A DNA stretch of 64,000 nucleotides from Ficedula albicollis (lineage: Eukaryota; Chordata; Aves; Passeriformes; Muscicapidae), in the NCBI RefSeq assembly GCF_000247815.1, contig NC_021674.1:83444513-83508512 (forward strand), read 5' to 3'. The notes under the pieces were generated by a model. The model was not told where the DNA came from. It made no database searches and worked only from the letters and a program-made list of their open reading frames with translations. The position numbers and the translations under genes are program-made. Shown piece by piece: positions 36,480-47,934 of the stretch (its first letter is position 1; each line of letters begins with the position of its first letter).

Positions 36480-37790
36480 TTGTTGAACAATTAGTTGTAG
36501 CTTCCACCTAATTGCTTACAAACGATTTTTCCTTTGGATGGTTCGGGAGTGGCAAATGTAACACCAGTTTTATCAAAGAGTTGCAGAGAGAATTCAAGGA
36601 ACTACAGAACAGTACCTCTGACTTTTGTGTTGGACAAATTGGTAGAAGCTGTAACAAATGACAGAAAAGAGTAGAGAGGTAAAATACAGCATAGAAGAGA
36701 AGGGTCAAAGCAGATTTCATAGACTGAAGTCATCCTTCACAAATCTATTCTAGTTCTGTGAAGAATATGTTTGTAAGGGTGATGCAGTTAATAAATTTTT
36801 TTTAAAAAGACTTCCAGTGATATTTTTAACCATAGAGTCTTGATGATATTAAGACGTCACAGATGAATAATTGGTTAAATGAAAGAAGCCACAGGGTAGG
36901 AGTAAATGATCTCTATTTCACAATAGAGAGGAGTATGCAGAGCTCCAGCCTCTGTTCTGTTTAGTGTATTCATTAATGATCTGAGAAGGGGGATAAGTGA
37001 TGTGGTGACAACTGCTGCTTGATCAGATAAAATATTTCAGAATAACCAAAAGTCAGATCAACTGCGAAGAGCATTATAAGGATTTCTTGCTATTAACTGA
37101 CTGTAAAATAGAAATGGCAGATAAAGTATAGGGCCCGGATATTGTAAATAATGCACCTGGGAAAACCAGTCTCAAATATATGTATGAAATTGTAATTTCC
37201 ATATTAGCTATGTGAATTTGAAGTTATTACACATAATTTTCTAAAAAAGGTCATTATAATGATTATTGATAAATGAAAAGCAAATGGGATGTTAGAAATT
37301 ATAAGGAAAGGAATAGAAGATAAAATATCTCTTTGTCACTCTTACATATATGGAATGTTGAATAGAGAACTCATTTCTGATCCTTTGGTCTCAAGATGAT
37401 GCAGTAGAAGCAGAAAACATAGAGAAGGACAATAAGGTTAACCAGAAATTTGAAATGGCTTCTGCACATGGGGAGATTAAATGAGTTATGACTTTTAGCC
37501 TGAGAAAGAGACTACTGAGATGTATATGGTGCAGTTTAGCTGTAGGTGATCATTCCCTGTCTCCCAGGCTGTGCAGTATGGACAGTATGTTGGTGCTATT
37601 AGACATCTGGCCTAAAACAAACAAGAGGAAGTACTTTTCCACACAGCAGTAATAGAGCTCAGGAGCTCATTGCTGTATGATGTGTCAGATGCAAAAGCAG
37701 AAATGCAAATTGTATGGATCTGGAGAATCAAGGCCATTGAGACAAACTCTGGCAAAGAGCAGGCTCAAACACCTGCTTGCTGGGAATATC
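36480..37790 (+). mobile_element. Ancient, heavily decayed LINE of the CR1/L3-like group (plus strand)
   Basis: Broken reverse-transcriptase blocks appear in the plus-strand frames in the right order. At 36549, VANVTPVLSKSC is followed by NYRTVPLTFVLDKLVEA (start of the RT domain). Near 36880 comes WLNERSHRVGVND. At about 36940-36990 is PASVLFSVFINDLRRGISD (the region before the catalytic motif). At about 37112 is KWQIKY with MHLGKT. At 37465-37520 the sequence resembles the RL.EL.LFSLRKRLLR region. At 37618 caaacaagaggaagtacttt matches the end of such ORFs. Stops and frameshifts separate every block. It is much more diverged than the minus-strand CR1 copies, so it is older. Confidence 0.75.
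36549..37720 (+). pseudogene. Remnant reverse transcriptase of ancient LINE
   Basis: This is the decayed protein-coding part of the LINE above. The intact protein would copy its own RNA at a nicked target site. Only scattered conserved RT blocks remain, in at least two frames, with many stops. The catalytic aspartate motif is not visible. The endonuclease domain is absent or beyond recognition. Confidence 0.7.
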
Positions 37791-39890
37791 AGCCATGGTC
37801 AGCAGGGCTCTCTGTGAGCCATTTTTCCTGGCAGGAGCATCTGCTGATAGCCACAGCCAGAGCTTGGCTACAGGAGTGAATGGACCTTTAGTTTCACCAA
37901 AGTGTCTGAAAATATTTATGCTTATAGCCATTCCATCAGATACATGGAGCTAATGCTGTTCTTCAGTATTGACTGAGTGATCAAGGACTGGCCTGTGTCA
38001 GAGGACTCGGGTGGCTGCTGTCACTCAAAACCTTCTACTAGCAGGAGGTTGTGGCTCTGCTGAGCTGAGCCCTGCTTTCAGGCTTCCCCAGCGCTTCTGC
38101 TCTGTCACTCTCCTGGACTTTCTTCTTCTCCTCTCAAGCCTTGGTTTTCTTCAAAGATGGGTCTTAAGTTTTGGTCTTTGTAAGGAACATAAGTACAAGG
38201 TGGTGCCTTGAGGAGGCAAATGAGCATGACTCCAGCAGATCTGTGTGTTGCTCTCGTAGCAAAATACCTTGTGTTTCTTCCTGGCATGCAGTGAGCAGTA
38301 CAAGCTCTGCTGTCAGGATCTTTCTCTGCCTGCTTGCTGTGGTTGAAGGAAAGGTGCCCACTAATGAGGCAGGTGATTCATTATGGCATGAAACAGACTG
38401 ACTTGAGCTCCTTTGTAAATAACTTCTGGCTGTGTTTCTGTCAGGCAGGTGGAAGCTCCTTATTTGTATGCAATAATGACATGTGCTTATCAAAGAGTGA
38501 TAATGCAAGGAACAAACAAATGACATTTCCAGTATTAATATGTAAATTGCATGCTAAGAAGAAATGATCAAGCACTCCTGAAATACAGCAGCAAGCACTA
38601 ATTGCATTCCTTGCCCTTCAATATGCTGTGCACTGTAGATAGCTCTTTTCCCTAAATGAGCATTTAAAGCTTTAATTTTTTCTGCTTCTTCATGCCTAAA
38701 GATTTCAGATATAATTTTTCCTAAATTTATTGCACTGTTTGCATATACTGCTTTATTGCACCTCATAGAACGGTGATGTGGAAAAAGATTTGTTGGAACA
38801 GCCTTTGTGTGCTCTGATTCCCTAGAAATTTCTCTAAATTATTCCTAGCTTGGAAACAGCAGGCAGAGTGCTGAGGTGGAATTTCTGTGTGAGAAACCAT
38901 TCCAAATAACCTTCTTTTGCAAACAAATCCACCCCCATCTTGAAAACTGATTGGGGGTTTTTGTTTTGTTCCTACTATATTTTTTCTGGAAATCTGTTCC
39001 AGAACTTCAGTCTCCAGATGGCTGGAAATCTCATTTCTTAGTAACCATTTTCTTCATATGTCAACACTGTCCATGAATTTGGAAAGGTCTTCTCTTGTGT
39101 TTTCTCCTTGAGGCATTTGTAGCACAGTTGCACCCTCTATCTGGATGTGGCATCTTTGCCTTTTTGAGCTGAATAAGTAATTTTGTAATAGTGGCCCTTC
39201 ATAAGATGAATTCCCATTTTTCCAGTGTTCTAACCACTATTCTCTGAACATGGGGCAGTCTGAGTTCCTTTTTTCAACATTAGCTATTAGGAAATGTATG
39301 TGTTGTGTGAACTGGGGTGTTCCTTATCAGAACAGTGCTGCTCCTCCAGTGTCTGTACATAAGAAGTAGGGTGACTAGGAGTCCTATGGAGATTATGAAG
39401 ACTTGTACAACATATCTTTCCAGATCAAGCATTGCCAAAAAAATTCTAGTGAAAATAGGATGGGAAGGAATACCTCAACATTCAAAATAAACTACATGTA
39501 GAATATCCAGAGATGAACTGAAAGAACCTATAGGGGACAATTCAAGTTCATCCTTGTTCCTGTCCAAGGAATTATGCAAGCCCAGACTGTGGCCACCCAG
39601 CACAGTGCTGTTTTTGGGTGACTCGTGACTGGGAATGTGCAGTATTCTTTTTCCTTACTGTAGCTGTGAAGAAGGATTACAAGGGGGAAAGATTGACATC
39701 CTCTTCTAGCAGTTACTTTTGTTGGCAGAAGGAGTGAATTGCAAATGATTTCCCAGCTCTTGTATTCCTTTGCCTGGTCATTGGCATTCACTATGGAGGA
39801 CTGGTGGATGCTGGAGAAGGAAGGGCCTGGTGGGTGAGACTAATCAGAAATCTCCCCTGTACAGAGAGGGAAATTTGTATTGAAGCTTTA
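37791..39890. other. Non-coding stretch, nothing recognised
   Basis: ORFs of up to 120 codons (38164-38526, minus) show no recognisable protein sequence. Confidence 0.4.
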
Positions 39891-39993
39891 TATATGTTTT
39901 TACATGATACCTACTATATCTATTTTTGGATAGATATATCCAACAGTCAATTAATATGTTTTTACATGATACCTACTATATCTATTGTTGGAA
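39891..39993. repeat. Tandem duplication, period 62 bp, partial second copy
   Basis: The segment atatgtttttacatgatacc at 39891 recurs at 39953. The second copy covers about 41 bp, through ctatctattgttgga versus ctatctatttttgga. Confidence 0.85.
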
Positions 39994-42900
39994 GTCGTAT
40001 CAATTAGTCAAAGAGAGAGGATTCCTACATGCAAGCAATAATGGCAATTAGGCAATGGCAAATAGCAATTCCTACATGTAAGGCACCTGAAATGCTACAT
40101 CATCCCTCATTTTCTGAAAATCTGAGCTACTATTTGTTCTCTCTCCCAGAAGGCACAGCATTGCTATGTAGTAGTGGCGGCTCTTCAGAGGAGTAGATTG
40201 GATACACCTGGTTTAAGGTAGTTTTAAAGCTCCTTAAAGCTCAGTCCACTCATCTGTACTCATTGCATTTGTGTTGCTCTCTTAATTTATTAAAGATGGC
40301 TTTTACACTGAGACACTTATAATTTCCTTTTGCTTTAAAGTCCCACTCCTGAATGTAGCGGTGAGGTGCTAGAAAGGGCTGGGGAGGGTGTTTTATTCAT
40401 CAAGAAGCTAAAGGGAGACTTGAGGTGATGTCTCTGCCTCTGATGAAATTCATTCCCTTATCTAGAAGCTCTTAAATCATCCCTGGCAGAGGTGACATTA
40501 TAAAAATAATTCTGAAGAACAAAAGTTCTTGCCCTTGGAATACACTGCATTGCACCAAGTGGTAGGCGTTTATTGCTTTTTTTTTTTCTTCTAGGTGGAT
40601 GCTTCAGTTTCCTTTAGATTTCTTTAATCAGTTTTTGCAAGCTGACAGATATTTTCCCCCCTCAAATGAATACCTTGTGAAATAAGCTGCACAAAGTATA
40701 GCCAGAATAGTGACTGGTAAACCCCAGGGTTTTGCTTGGGACACTTTGAGTTCATCCCTGTCCTTCAGGGGCTTTGAGGAACTCAGCCCTGGCTAGGCAC
40801 TCACCACCTCTGAAATGGTCTGGTGGCCTTTCTCCTCCTGATAGTATAAAGAAATGGAAGCTGACACACTCAGGTAAATTTGTTCATAGAACAGAGGCAA
40901 TTTATTTGTTTGAGTTTTTTTTGGGTTTTTTTTTTTTTTTTTGGCAGTGAAAGCAATACTTAAGATGTGCTGAAGGTGAATTGTGGGCATAAGGATATAT
41001 GGGAAGCCTGCTAATTAGAAGGGCACTTACATCTGTCTCTTTCTGTAGATTATTAAAAAACCCCCAGACTCTAGCAAAGAAAGGATGAAGGTGGTGAGTC
41101 TATGCCATTATACTCAATGGGGACCTAATTTACTCTGATGGATAGATTTATGCACAGATAATGTTATTTTGAAGTAATTTCTGTTGTTTGTAGTGATTTT
41201 TCAGGACGTATTTTGGAATATTCCTTGATTTGATTTGTTCTGGAGGCATGTCAAGTATGGTTTAAAGAGCTTGTTTAAATTCTGGTCTGGAGTTTTTCTC
41301 CTTTATTATAACAGAGTATTTGGACTCTTCTGTTATGCAAAATTATTTAGTGTGTGTGTGAAAGCTTAGAGCTGGTCTGCAGTTCAGCAACAGTAGTAAA
41401 TAGTTTACTGGTTTAAATTTTGTGTGTCATTAGGGACAGAAAGGAACTTTTGGGTGGCTTATGGCTCAGGTGTCCAAGGTACCAGCCTAGATTTTAGTTA
41501 GGGAGACACATTCTAAAGAAGATCCACAACTTAGCCAGGAGATTTGGCTGCAAATACATCATATGGCCCAAGAAGCAATAGACAACTAGAATAACCTAAT
41601 TTGTATGTTTTTTAATATTTTAGATCATCAACCTGGTGCAGCTGTTCCTTTTTAAATTTTTCTGAGTATATTGCAACGATTTCTGCCACCTAGTTTTGAT
41701 AATGGTTTCCAGAAGACCACAAACGGCTTGAAACAGGAGCTGAGAATGACAATGTCTCAGGCATTTGCCTGATTTACAGAATATGACAAGTAATCCTCAC
41801 CTTCAGATGAGTTCTGAGACACGGTGAGATGTTGAGAGGCCTTCCAGCAGCAAAGGTTTTAGCACAATCTAACATACAGCATGGAGCTCTCTTTGGCATA
41901 ACTCAGCTTTACAAATTGGCTGTCTCTGACCTTGATACTCTCTCATCTGGCTGTGGTAATGGTGAATTTAGAGAGTACTTCTTGTGTCTGATAGGGGAAT
42001 TACTATTTGGGAATCTGAGGGCAGAAACAGAGGTGTCTCCTCTAGGAGACAGCATCCTGCTGTCTGGACAGTGTGAAACTTGTGTGATTTTTTTTTTTTT
42101 TTCAGGCATTATGGAATTCAGGTTTGTTCAGGGAACCTCTGCACAGGATGAAAGCATTGCCCCAGTTTTACCTGCCTCTTGGTTCTGGTTTGTGGCCCTT
42201 AGTCCCACAAGTGGGTAAAGTCCCTGGATACCAGGGTGGGTTTGGAAGGGGTGAGCAGGGAGGCTGCTGTGACATCTATGGGAGTGGGAGAAGGCTGTTC
42301 CAAACTTTCTAAATCTCTACTGTAACCCCTAGACTATACACATTTCAGCTTCACTTTGCTGCTTTTATTAAAAAACTGCCACTGATGTAGCATTCAGCTG
42401 GATGTGACACTTTTAAAGAGCTTTCAGGTGGGGAGGCTGAAGTCTTAATGGGGATGAGGCTGTGCTAGGTCTGTCCTAAAGGAGATGTGTTCATGCACTG
42501 GAGAAAAGCCACTGACAGCCTCCTAAGGAGGCACGGAAAGCTGGACATCCAAAAGGAGAAGTTTGTAGTCTTGGCTGCAGTAGGCTCCATGCAGGGAGCA
42601 GCCTGTGGAATACTGCATTGCACTTGTGAGTGAACTGGGAGCTTGCTGTGTCATCAGTAGAAGTTCTCTCAAAGACTTTTTTGAAGTCCCACATGGGGCC
42701 ACTTGTGTGGAAGACTTCTGTCCCAAATGTGATAATGAGCTGATATTTCATTATTATGTCAAATTTTTCCATGCACCAGTGTTACTGGTTGAAGTAATCA
42801 AGCCAGATAATGAAACTGAGACCTGAGACCCTGGTCTGTGTCCCAGAACAGTGGCCTAGATGAAGTCATGGTGGCAAAATTCCATCTGATTTCAAAGAGA

Positions 42901-43490
42901 GCTGGCTTTCATCCATAGCAATAAACTATCTCTAGCACTAGTAGACTAAAACCATTTTTAGTCTATTATTTTAACTTGTCATGCTTTACCTACCACTTTA
43001 TTATCAAATATCTTTCATATTGTAAGCAAGTCTACAATGTATATAGAGGTACTAAAACAAGCAGTGATTCTGTAACTCCTAAAATTCACTTAGAATGATG
43101 ACATATCACTCTAAGTTTTTATTTCGTGTGACTTCCAAGGGGGGAAAAAAAGCATTAAGAGTTTTGTGTTTGAACATTTTCCTTAAAGAGAGTTTCTCTG
43201 ACAGGTGAAAACTCTTATTTGATCCTGCTATTTTAGTTTTTCAAATAATGTGATTCCATATACTTAAGGGAAGTAATTTAAATCACATAAAACCAAAATA
43301 TTCTCCTCATCAGATACTAAAAATTTTCTTAAGAGAATTTTGTCTGGTTTACTTTTGATTTCTAAAACTTAGAAATGCAAATAAAGTGTGAATAATTTTA
43401 TGTGTGGAAGCTCTGTTGTAAGAAGGTCCAGGTAATTTTTCTGAGAATGGCGAGGGTATGTGGGGAGGTGCAAGGCACGTATGTGAGTGT
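39994..43490. other. Non-coding stretch with T tracts
   Basis: T tracts lie at 40915-40942 and about 42089-42103. The 129-codon ORF at 41829-42218 crosses a T tract and has no recognisable domains. Confidence 0.4.
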
Positions 43491-43528
43491 GTGTGTATGT
43501 GTGTATATCTGTATATATCTATATCATC
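43491..43528. repeat. Degenerate (TG)n leading into the hexamer array
   Basis: gtgtgtatgtgtgtatat at 43491-43508 grades into tatctgtatatatctatatc and then the perfect array. Confidence 0.8.
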
Positions 43529-44599
43529 TATCTATATCTATATCTATATCTATATCTATATCTATATCTATATCTATATCTATATCTATATCTATATCTA
43601 TATCTATATCTATATCTATATCTATATCTATATCTATATCTATATCTATATCTATATCTATATCTATATCTATATCTATATCTATATCTATATCTATATC
43701 TATATCTATATCTATATCTATATCTATATCTATATCTATATCTATATCTATATCTATATCTATATCTATATCTATATCTATATCTATATCTATATCTATA
43801 TCTATATCTATATCTATATCTATATCTATATCTATATCTATATCTATATCTATATCTATATCTATATCTATATCTATATCTATATCTATATCTATATCTA
43901 TATCTATATCTATATCTATATCTATATCTATATCTATATCTATATCTATATCTATATCTATATCTATATCTATATCTATATCTATATCTATATCTATATC
44001 TATATCTATATCTATATCTATATCTATATCTATATCTATATCTATATCTATATCTATATCTATATCTATATCTATATCTATATCTATATCTATATCTATA
44101 TCTATATCTATATCTATATCTATATCTATATCTATATCTATATCTATATCTATATCTATATCTATATCTATATCTATATCTATATCTATATCTATATCTA
44201 TATCTATATCTATATCTATATCTATATCTATATCTATATCTATATCTATATCTATATCTATATCTATATCTATATCTATATCTATATCTATATCTATATC
44301 TATATCTATATCTATATCTATATCTATATCTATATCTATATCTATATCTATATCTATATCTATATCTATATCTATATCTATATCTATATCTATATCTATA
44401 TCTATATCTATATCTATATCTATATCTATATCTATATCTATATCTATATCTATATCTATATCTATATCTATATCTATATCTATATCTATATCTATATCTA
44501 TATCTATATCTATATCTATATCTATATCTATATCTATATCTATATCTATATCTATATCTATATCTATATCTATATCTATATCTATATCTATATCTATAT
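43529..44599. repeat. Perfect (TATATC)n hexanucleotide array, about 178 units
   Basis: The sequence has exact period 6 from 43529 to 44599 (1,071 bp) with no substitution or indel that I can see. On the minus strand the unit is GATATA, giving one GATA core every 6 bp. The long ORFs here (Ile-Ser, Tyr-Ile, Leu-Tyr, Asp-Ile and Arg-Tyr dipeptide repeats) arise because the array contains no stop in those frames, and they are not genes. Confidence 0.97.
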
Positions 44600-44620
44600 G
44601 TATACACATACACACATGTA
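44600..44620. repeat. Degenerate (CA)n closing the hexamer array
   Basis: gtatacacatacacacatgta follows the array. It is an imperfect inverted copy of the TG-rich sequence at 43491-43508. Confidence 0.75.
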
Positions 44621-46081
44621 TAGGACAGGGCCTTGTAAAGAATATAACAAATAAGTTTAAAGAGGAAGGAGATAATAAGGGAGGAAAGAAGGTGGGAATG
44701 AAAGCACAGGATGATGTAAATTACCTGTAGGCTCAGCATGGTGTTTAGGAGTCATTGCAAAACACCTTTAATAAGAGGTGTGGGCTGTCCCTGACTGCTG
44801 TTAATGTGAGGATCATTAGCTGGCTGATAGATGTCGCAGCAGAGGTAGATCTTGAGGAGAGATTTGAAAGAGAAGATTTCTATCAGATCTTTTTCAAAGA
44901 GTACATTTTCTCCTTTACATCAGTTGGGGTTCCCAGAGCTGAATCATTAATAAGCATTTTTTTTCTGATGAAGTTCAGAGACCCACAGCACTGAGAGTGG
45001 GATGAAAGTAAAGCTTGAGAGATTTGCCATGTACACAACCCCACAAGGGCTCACTCTTCCAATAGCTACCTCATGTTTTCTGGAGAACTGTTATGCATAA
45101 ATGAGTCATGGCCATGCAGTGTAATTCCCCTGCTCAGCATGTTCTTGGAGTGCTTTTCAGGATAACATGAGGCAGGCTGCAGTCATGGTGCTGCCAGTGC
45201 TGACAAGCAGAGCTGAACTGGTGCGACTCCTGCAGTAAATCACCAAGTCTGGATCCCTGGCAAAGCTTTTAAGTACTTCAGGAAGGAAAACACCGTTTTG
45301 CTAAGCCTGATTTCTTAGATCTGTAAAAACTCTTTCAGAGTCCGTGTGTGCTGCACAGAGCGCAGTGGTGCTGTTTTTACAGGATTGTATTTCAAGAAGA
45401 AAAGTTGATTTAGTTCAGTCTTCAAATCCCTGTTAAAACTTTGACTTTTATGTCAAGGTAGTAAATTTTAGTTAGAGATGGATGGAACAGGTAGGAGTTT
45501 CTTTTAAAATTCATTTGTTCCTTTTAAATAGGGTTTGTGGTTTTGATCTCATATGCAGGATCTCATCTCTACAGCTTTAGGGATCAGAGTTTTACAGGTA
45601 AATATCTACATAACTTGCAGGGTTTGATGTACAAGGTAGGTGCCTACCTACCACTGAGGACATGGATTATAAGTATCACATCCCTTCCTTTCTGTGGACA
45701 AAGGCTGGAGATCCTTTGGGCTCACATCTAGCCTTTTATACCTTAACCTCTGTCTGCTCATGCTGCCGAAGGAAGGATTTATGGACACCTTTTTTGTCAC
45801 CACAGCAATCATGCAGTGAAAGTGGAGCCCTTTTCTTATCCTCCCCACCTCCATGGGAGGAGAGACTGAGTTCACCATTTCCAAATGGAAATAGGGCTCC
45901 TACATTTGGGCTTGGCCTACCAAGACTCACTGTGAAAGAGGATTGCTCCTCTGCTCTGTAAAATATTAATGAGACCAGTCTAGATTTGTGCCTTGAAATT
46001 GAGCCTGCTGAAAGTTTAATGTGATACAGATTTTGGCACAACTTTGGCCCATTTCTAGCTAGGGTGGTACTCTGATTTACA
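44621..46081. other. Non-coding stretch, nothing recognised
   Basis: No repeat family or gene is recognised. The 99- and 101-codon ORFs at about 45660-46041 overlap on opposite strands and lack recognisable sequence. Confidence 0.4.
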
Positions 46082-46213
46082 TGTTATTCAAAGGCCTAGC
46101 TAGATGAGATTGAACTTAATTATTAAAGTGATAATAAAATGTTATGCTGTTATTCAAAGGCCTAGCTAGATGAGATTGATCTTAATTATTAAAGTGATAA
46201 TAAAATGCTATGT
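46082..46213. repeat. Tandem duplication, 2 x 66 bp
   Basis: The segment tgttattcaaaggcctagct at 46082 recurs at 46148. A few substitutions separate the copies (for example gaactta versus gatctta). Confidence 0.92.
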
Positions 46214-46423
46214 AGATAGATTAATTTCATACAGACAGGCACTAACAGAAACTAGATTAGAGTCAGTCATTTCCCAGTCCTCCAAAGTCTTCCTCTTTGC
46301 TATTATTCAAGAACAACCACAGTCAAGATGAGTGCAGTAGCCAGAGAAACTCTGGAGCACCATAGCCAGGAAGGCAATGATTCTACTCACACTGTGAGCA
46401 GAGGTAGCATTCAAACACACATT

Positions 46424-46472
46424 TATCATCATGGAATGGTTTGGGTTGTAAGGGTCCTTAAAGACCACCGTG
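46424..46472 (-). mobile_element. CR1 LINE, extreme 3' tail (minus strand)
   Basis: About 50 bp (atcatcatggaatggtttgg, then gtaagggtccttaaagacca) match the CR1 3' terminus in reverse complement. Sequence beyond is not CR1, so this is a strongly 5'-truncated copy. Confidence 0.75.
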
Positions 46473-46900
46473 AGAGAAATGGTTCTGAAGGAACACCAGG
46501 TTAGGTTTGGCTCCAGTGCACCCATCTGTGTTTTGGGGAGGGCTCCTGCACAGGTTATGGCGTGATCAGGATGGGGTTTTATCCATGTAAATCTAGAAGA
46601 AAGGCAGTGTCTTGGAGTAATGACGAGATTTCCAGGTGCCAAAAGTGTGACCCGCTCCAAGGTGAGAACCTGGAAGAGATCAGTGCCTGAGGGATCAGCA
46701 GAAAGTGGAGGTGTCTGCAGAAACCAGCCAGGAAATGCAGTTGTTATGTTCTGCCACATTAAGATTGAACAGCAGGACACCTGCCCAGGGAGCCTGAGTC
46801 AGGACACACCTGGGATATGGACACAAGCCCCTCTCTCTGGGTTTGCTTCACCCCAGCAGGATCCAAGGGACTGGTTCACACCGAGCCACAGAAACGTGGA
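46473..46900. other. Non-coding stretch between two CR1 tails
   Basis: Nothing recognised. The 157-codon minus-strand ORF at 46307-46780 runs through a CR1 tail and has no domain I know. Confidence 0.4.
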
Positions 46901-47070
46901 ACCATAGAATCATAGGCATGGAATGGGTTGGGCTGGCAGGGACCTTAAAGACGATCTGGTTCCAAACTCCTGCCGTGGGCAGGGACACCTTGCACTGTCC
47001 CAGGCTGCTCAGAGCCCCACCCAGCCTCCAGGACTGTCCCTGTCCCCAGGGCTGTCCCTCTTCAGGGACA
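46901..47070 (-). mobile_element. CR1 LINE, 3'-terminal fragment (minus strand)
   Basis: The plus strand reads accatagaatcataggcatg, gaatgggttgggctggcagg and gaccttaaagacgatctggt, then gggcagggacaccttgcact and ccaggctgctcagagcccca. These are standard CR1 3'-end landmarks, including two degenerate copies of the 8-bp tail repeat. Confidence 0.93.
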
Positions 47071-47786
47071 TGCACGAGGCTCAGTCTCACAGCAGTGGCA
47101 AACAGGCCACTAACAGATTAATCAGCAGTCTTCACAACCGGCTAATTACCATTTTCTCACAGGGCTGTTTTGGAGTTCTCCAGCCAGGAACGGCTCTGTG
47201 GGTGTGTGACAACCCCTGCACACAGACCTGCTGAGCATCCCCGTGCTGTGAGGCTGAGACCCATTTCCCAGCACAATGAGAAGGATATTTCTGGGCTGCT
47301 TTCCTTCCAGCAGCTTCCTCTCACGGCACAACGTCTGCTGTGATCTTCATTTCCCTCCTAGCCTCCATTATTCCTCAAAAGTCTATCTCTTTGAATCCTT
47401 TCTGAATAATTTCATCCCATAATGTGTCATCCCACTTGACTGTTTGCCTAACCCTAACCCTTCCCCCACTCATTTATTCCTGAAAGTAATAGGTGTGCCC
47501 AACTTTTGGTTCAAAGACAGGTTTTATTTTAGCTTTCTTTTTTTTCCCCTTTTTTTTTTTTTTTTTTTTGAGCAAATATGGAATATGAAAACATGCTGCA
47601 TTTGTCTGGTGATCAGTTGTCCACAGTCCTGCTAACACTGGCCCCAAACATTTTGACACATGAGCTGATTTTATCCAAATTTGTCAGAAATGTAAATATA
47701 AGAAAAATAATAAACCCTCTACAAAAATAATAAACCTCAATGTGAAAATAGCTAGTCAGGTAGAGGAGGCAGAGGGTTCATGCCCC
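47071..47786. other. Non-coding stretch with T tract
   Basis: A T/C-rich tract lies at 47536-47569. A short direct repeat of aaaaataataaacc occurs at about 47703 and 47722. Nothing else is recognised. Confidence 0.45.
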
Positions 47787-47934
47787 ATCGGGGGAGAAGC
47801 TGATGTGAAATCGTTGTTTAGATGTCAGAGAGTCCAGAGAGAGAGCAGAGACTTGATATCATCGGGGGAGAAGCTGATGTGAAATCGTTGTCTAGATGTC
47901 AGAGAGTCCAGAGAGAGAGCACAGACTTGATACG
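47787..47934. repeat. Tandem duplication, 2 x 74 bp
   Basis: The segment atcgggggagaagctgatgt at 47787 recurs at 47861. Differences include gtttag versus gtctag and gagcagag versus gagcacag. Confidence 0.93.

Noticed and set aside
41829..42218. 129-codon ORF crossing a T tract, with a tttttcag acceptor-like site
   Set aside because: The Phe run comes from the T tract. No recognisable protein; length is within chance expectation.
43402..44739. Five long ORFs (up to 442 codons) of dipeptide repeats on both strands
   Set aside because: They arise because the hexanucleotide array lacks stops in those frames.
46307..46780. 157-codon minus-strand ORF
   Set aside because: It runs through a CR1 tail (the VFKDPYNPNHSM part is CR1 3' sequence) and the rest has no recognisable domain.
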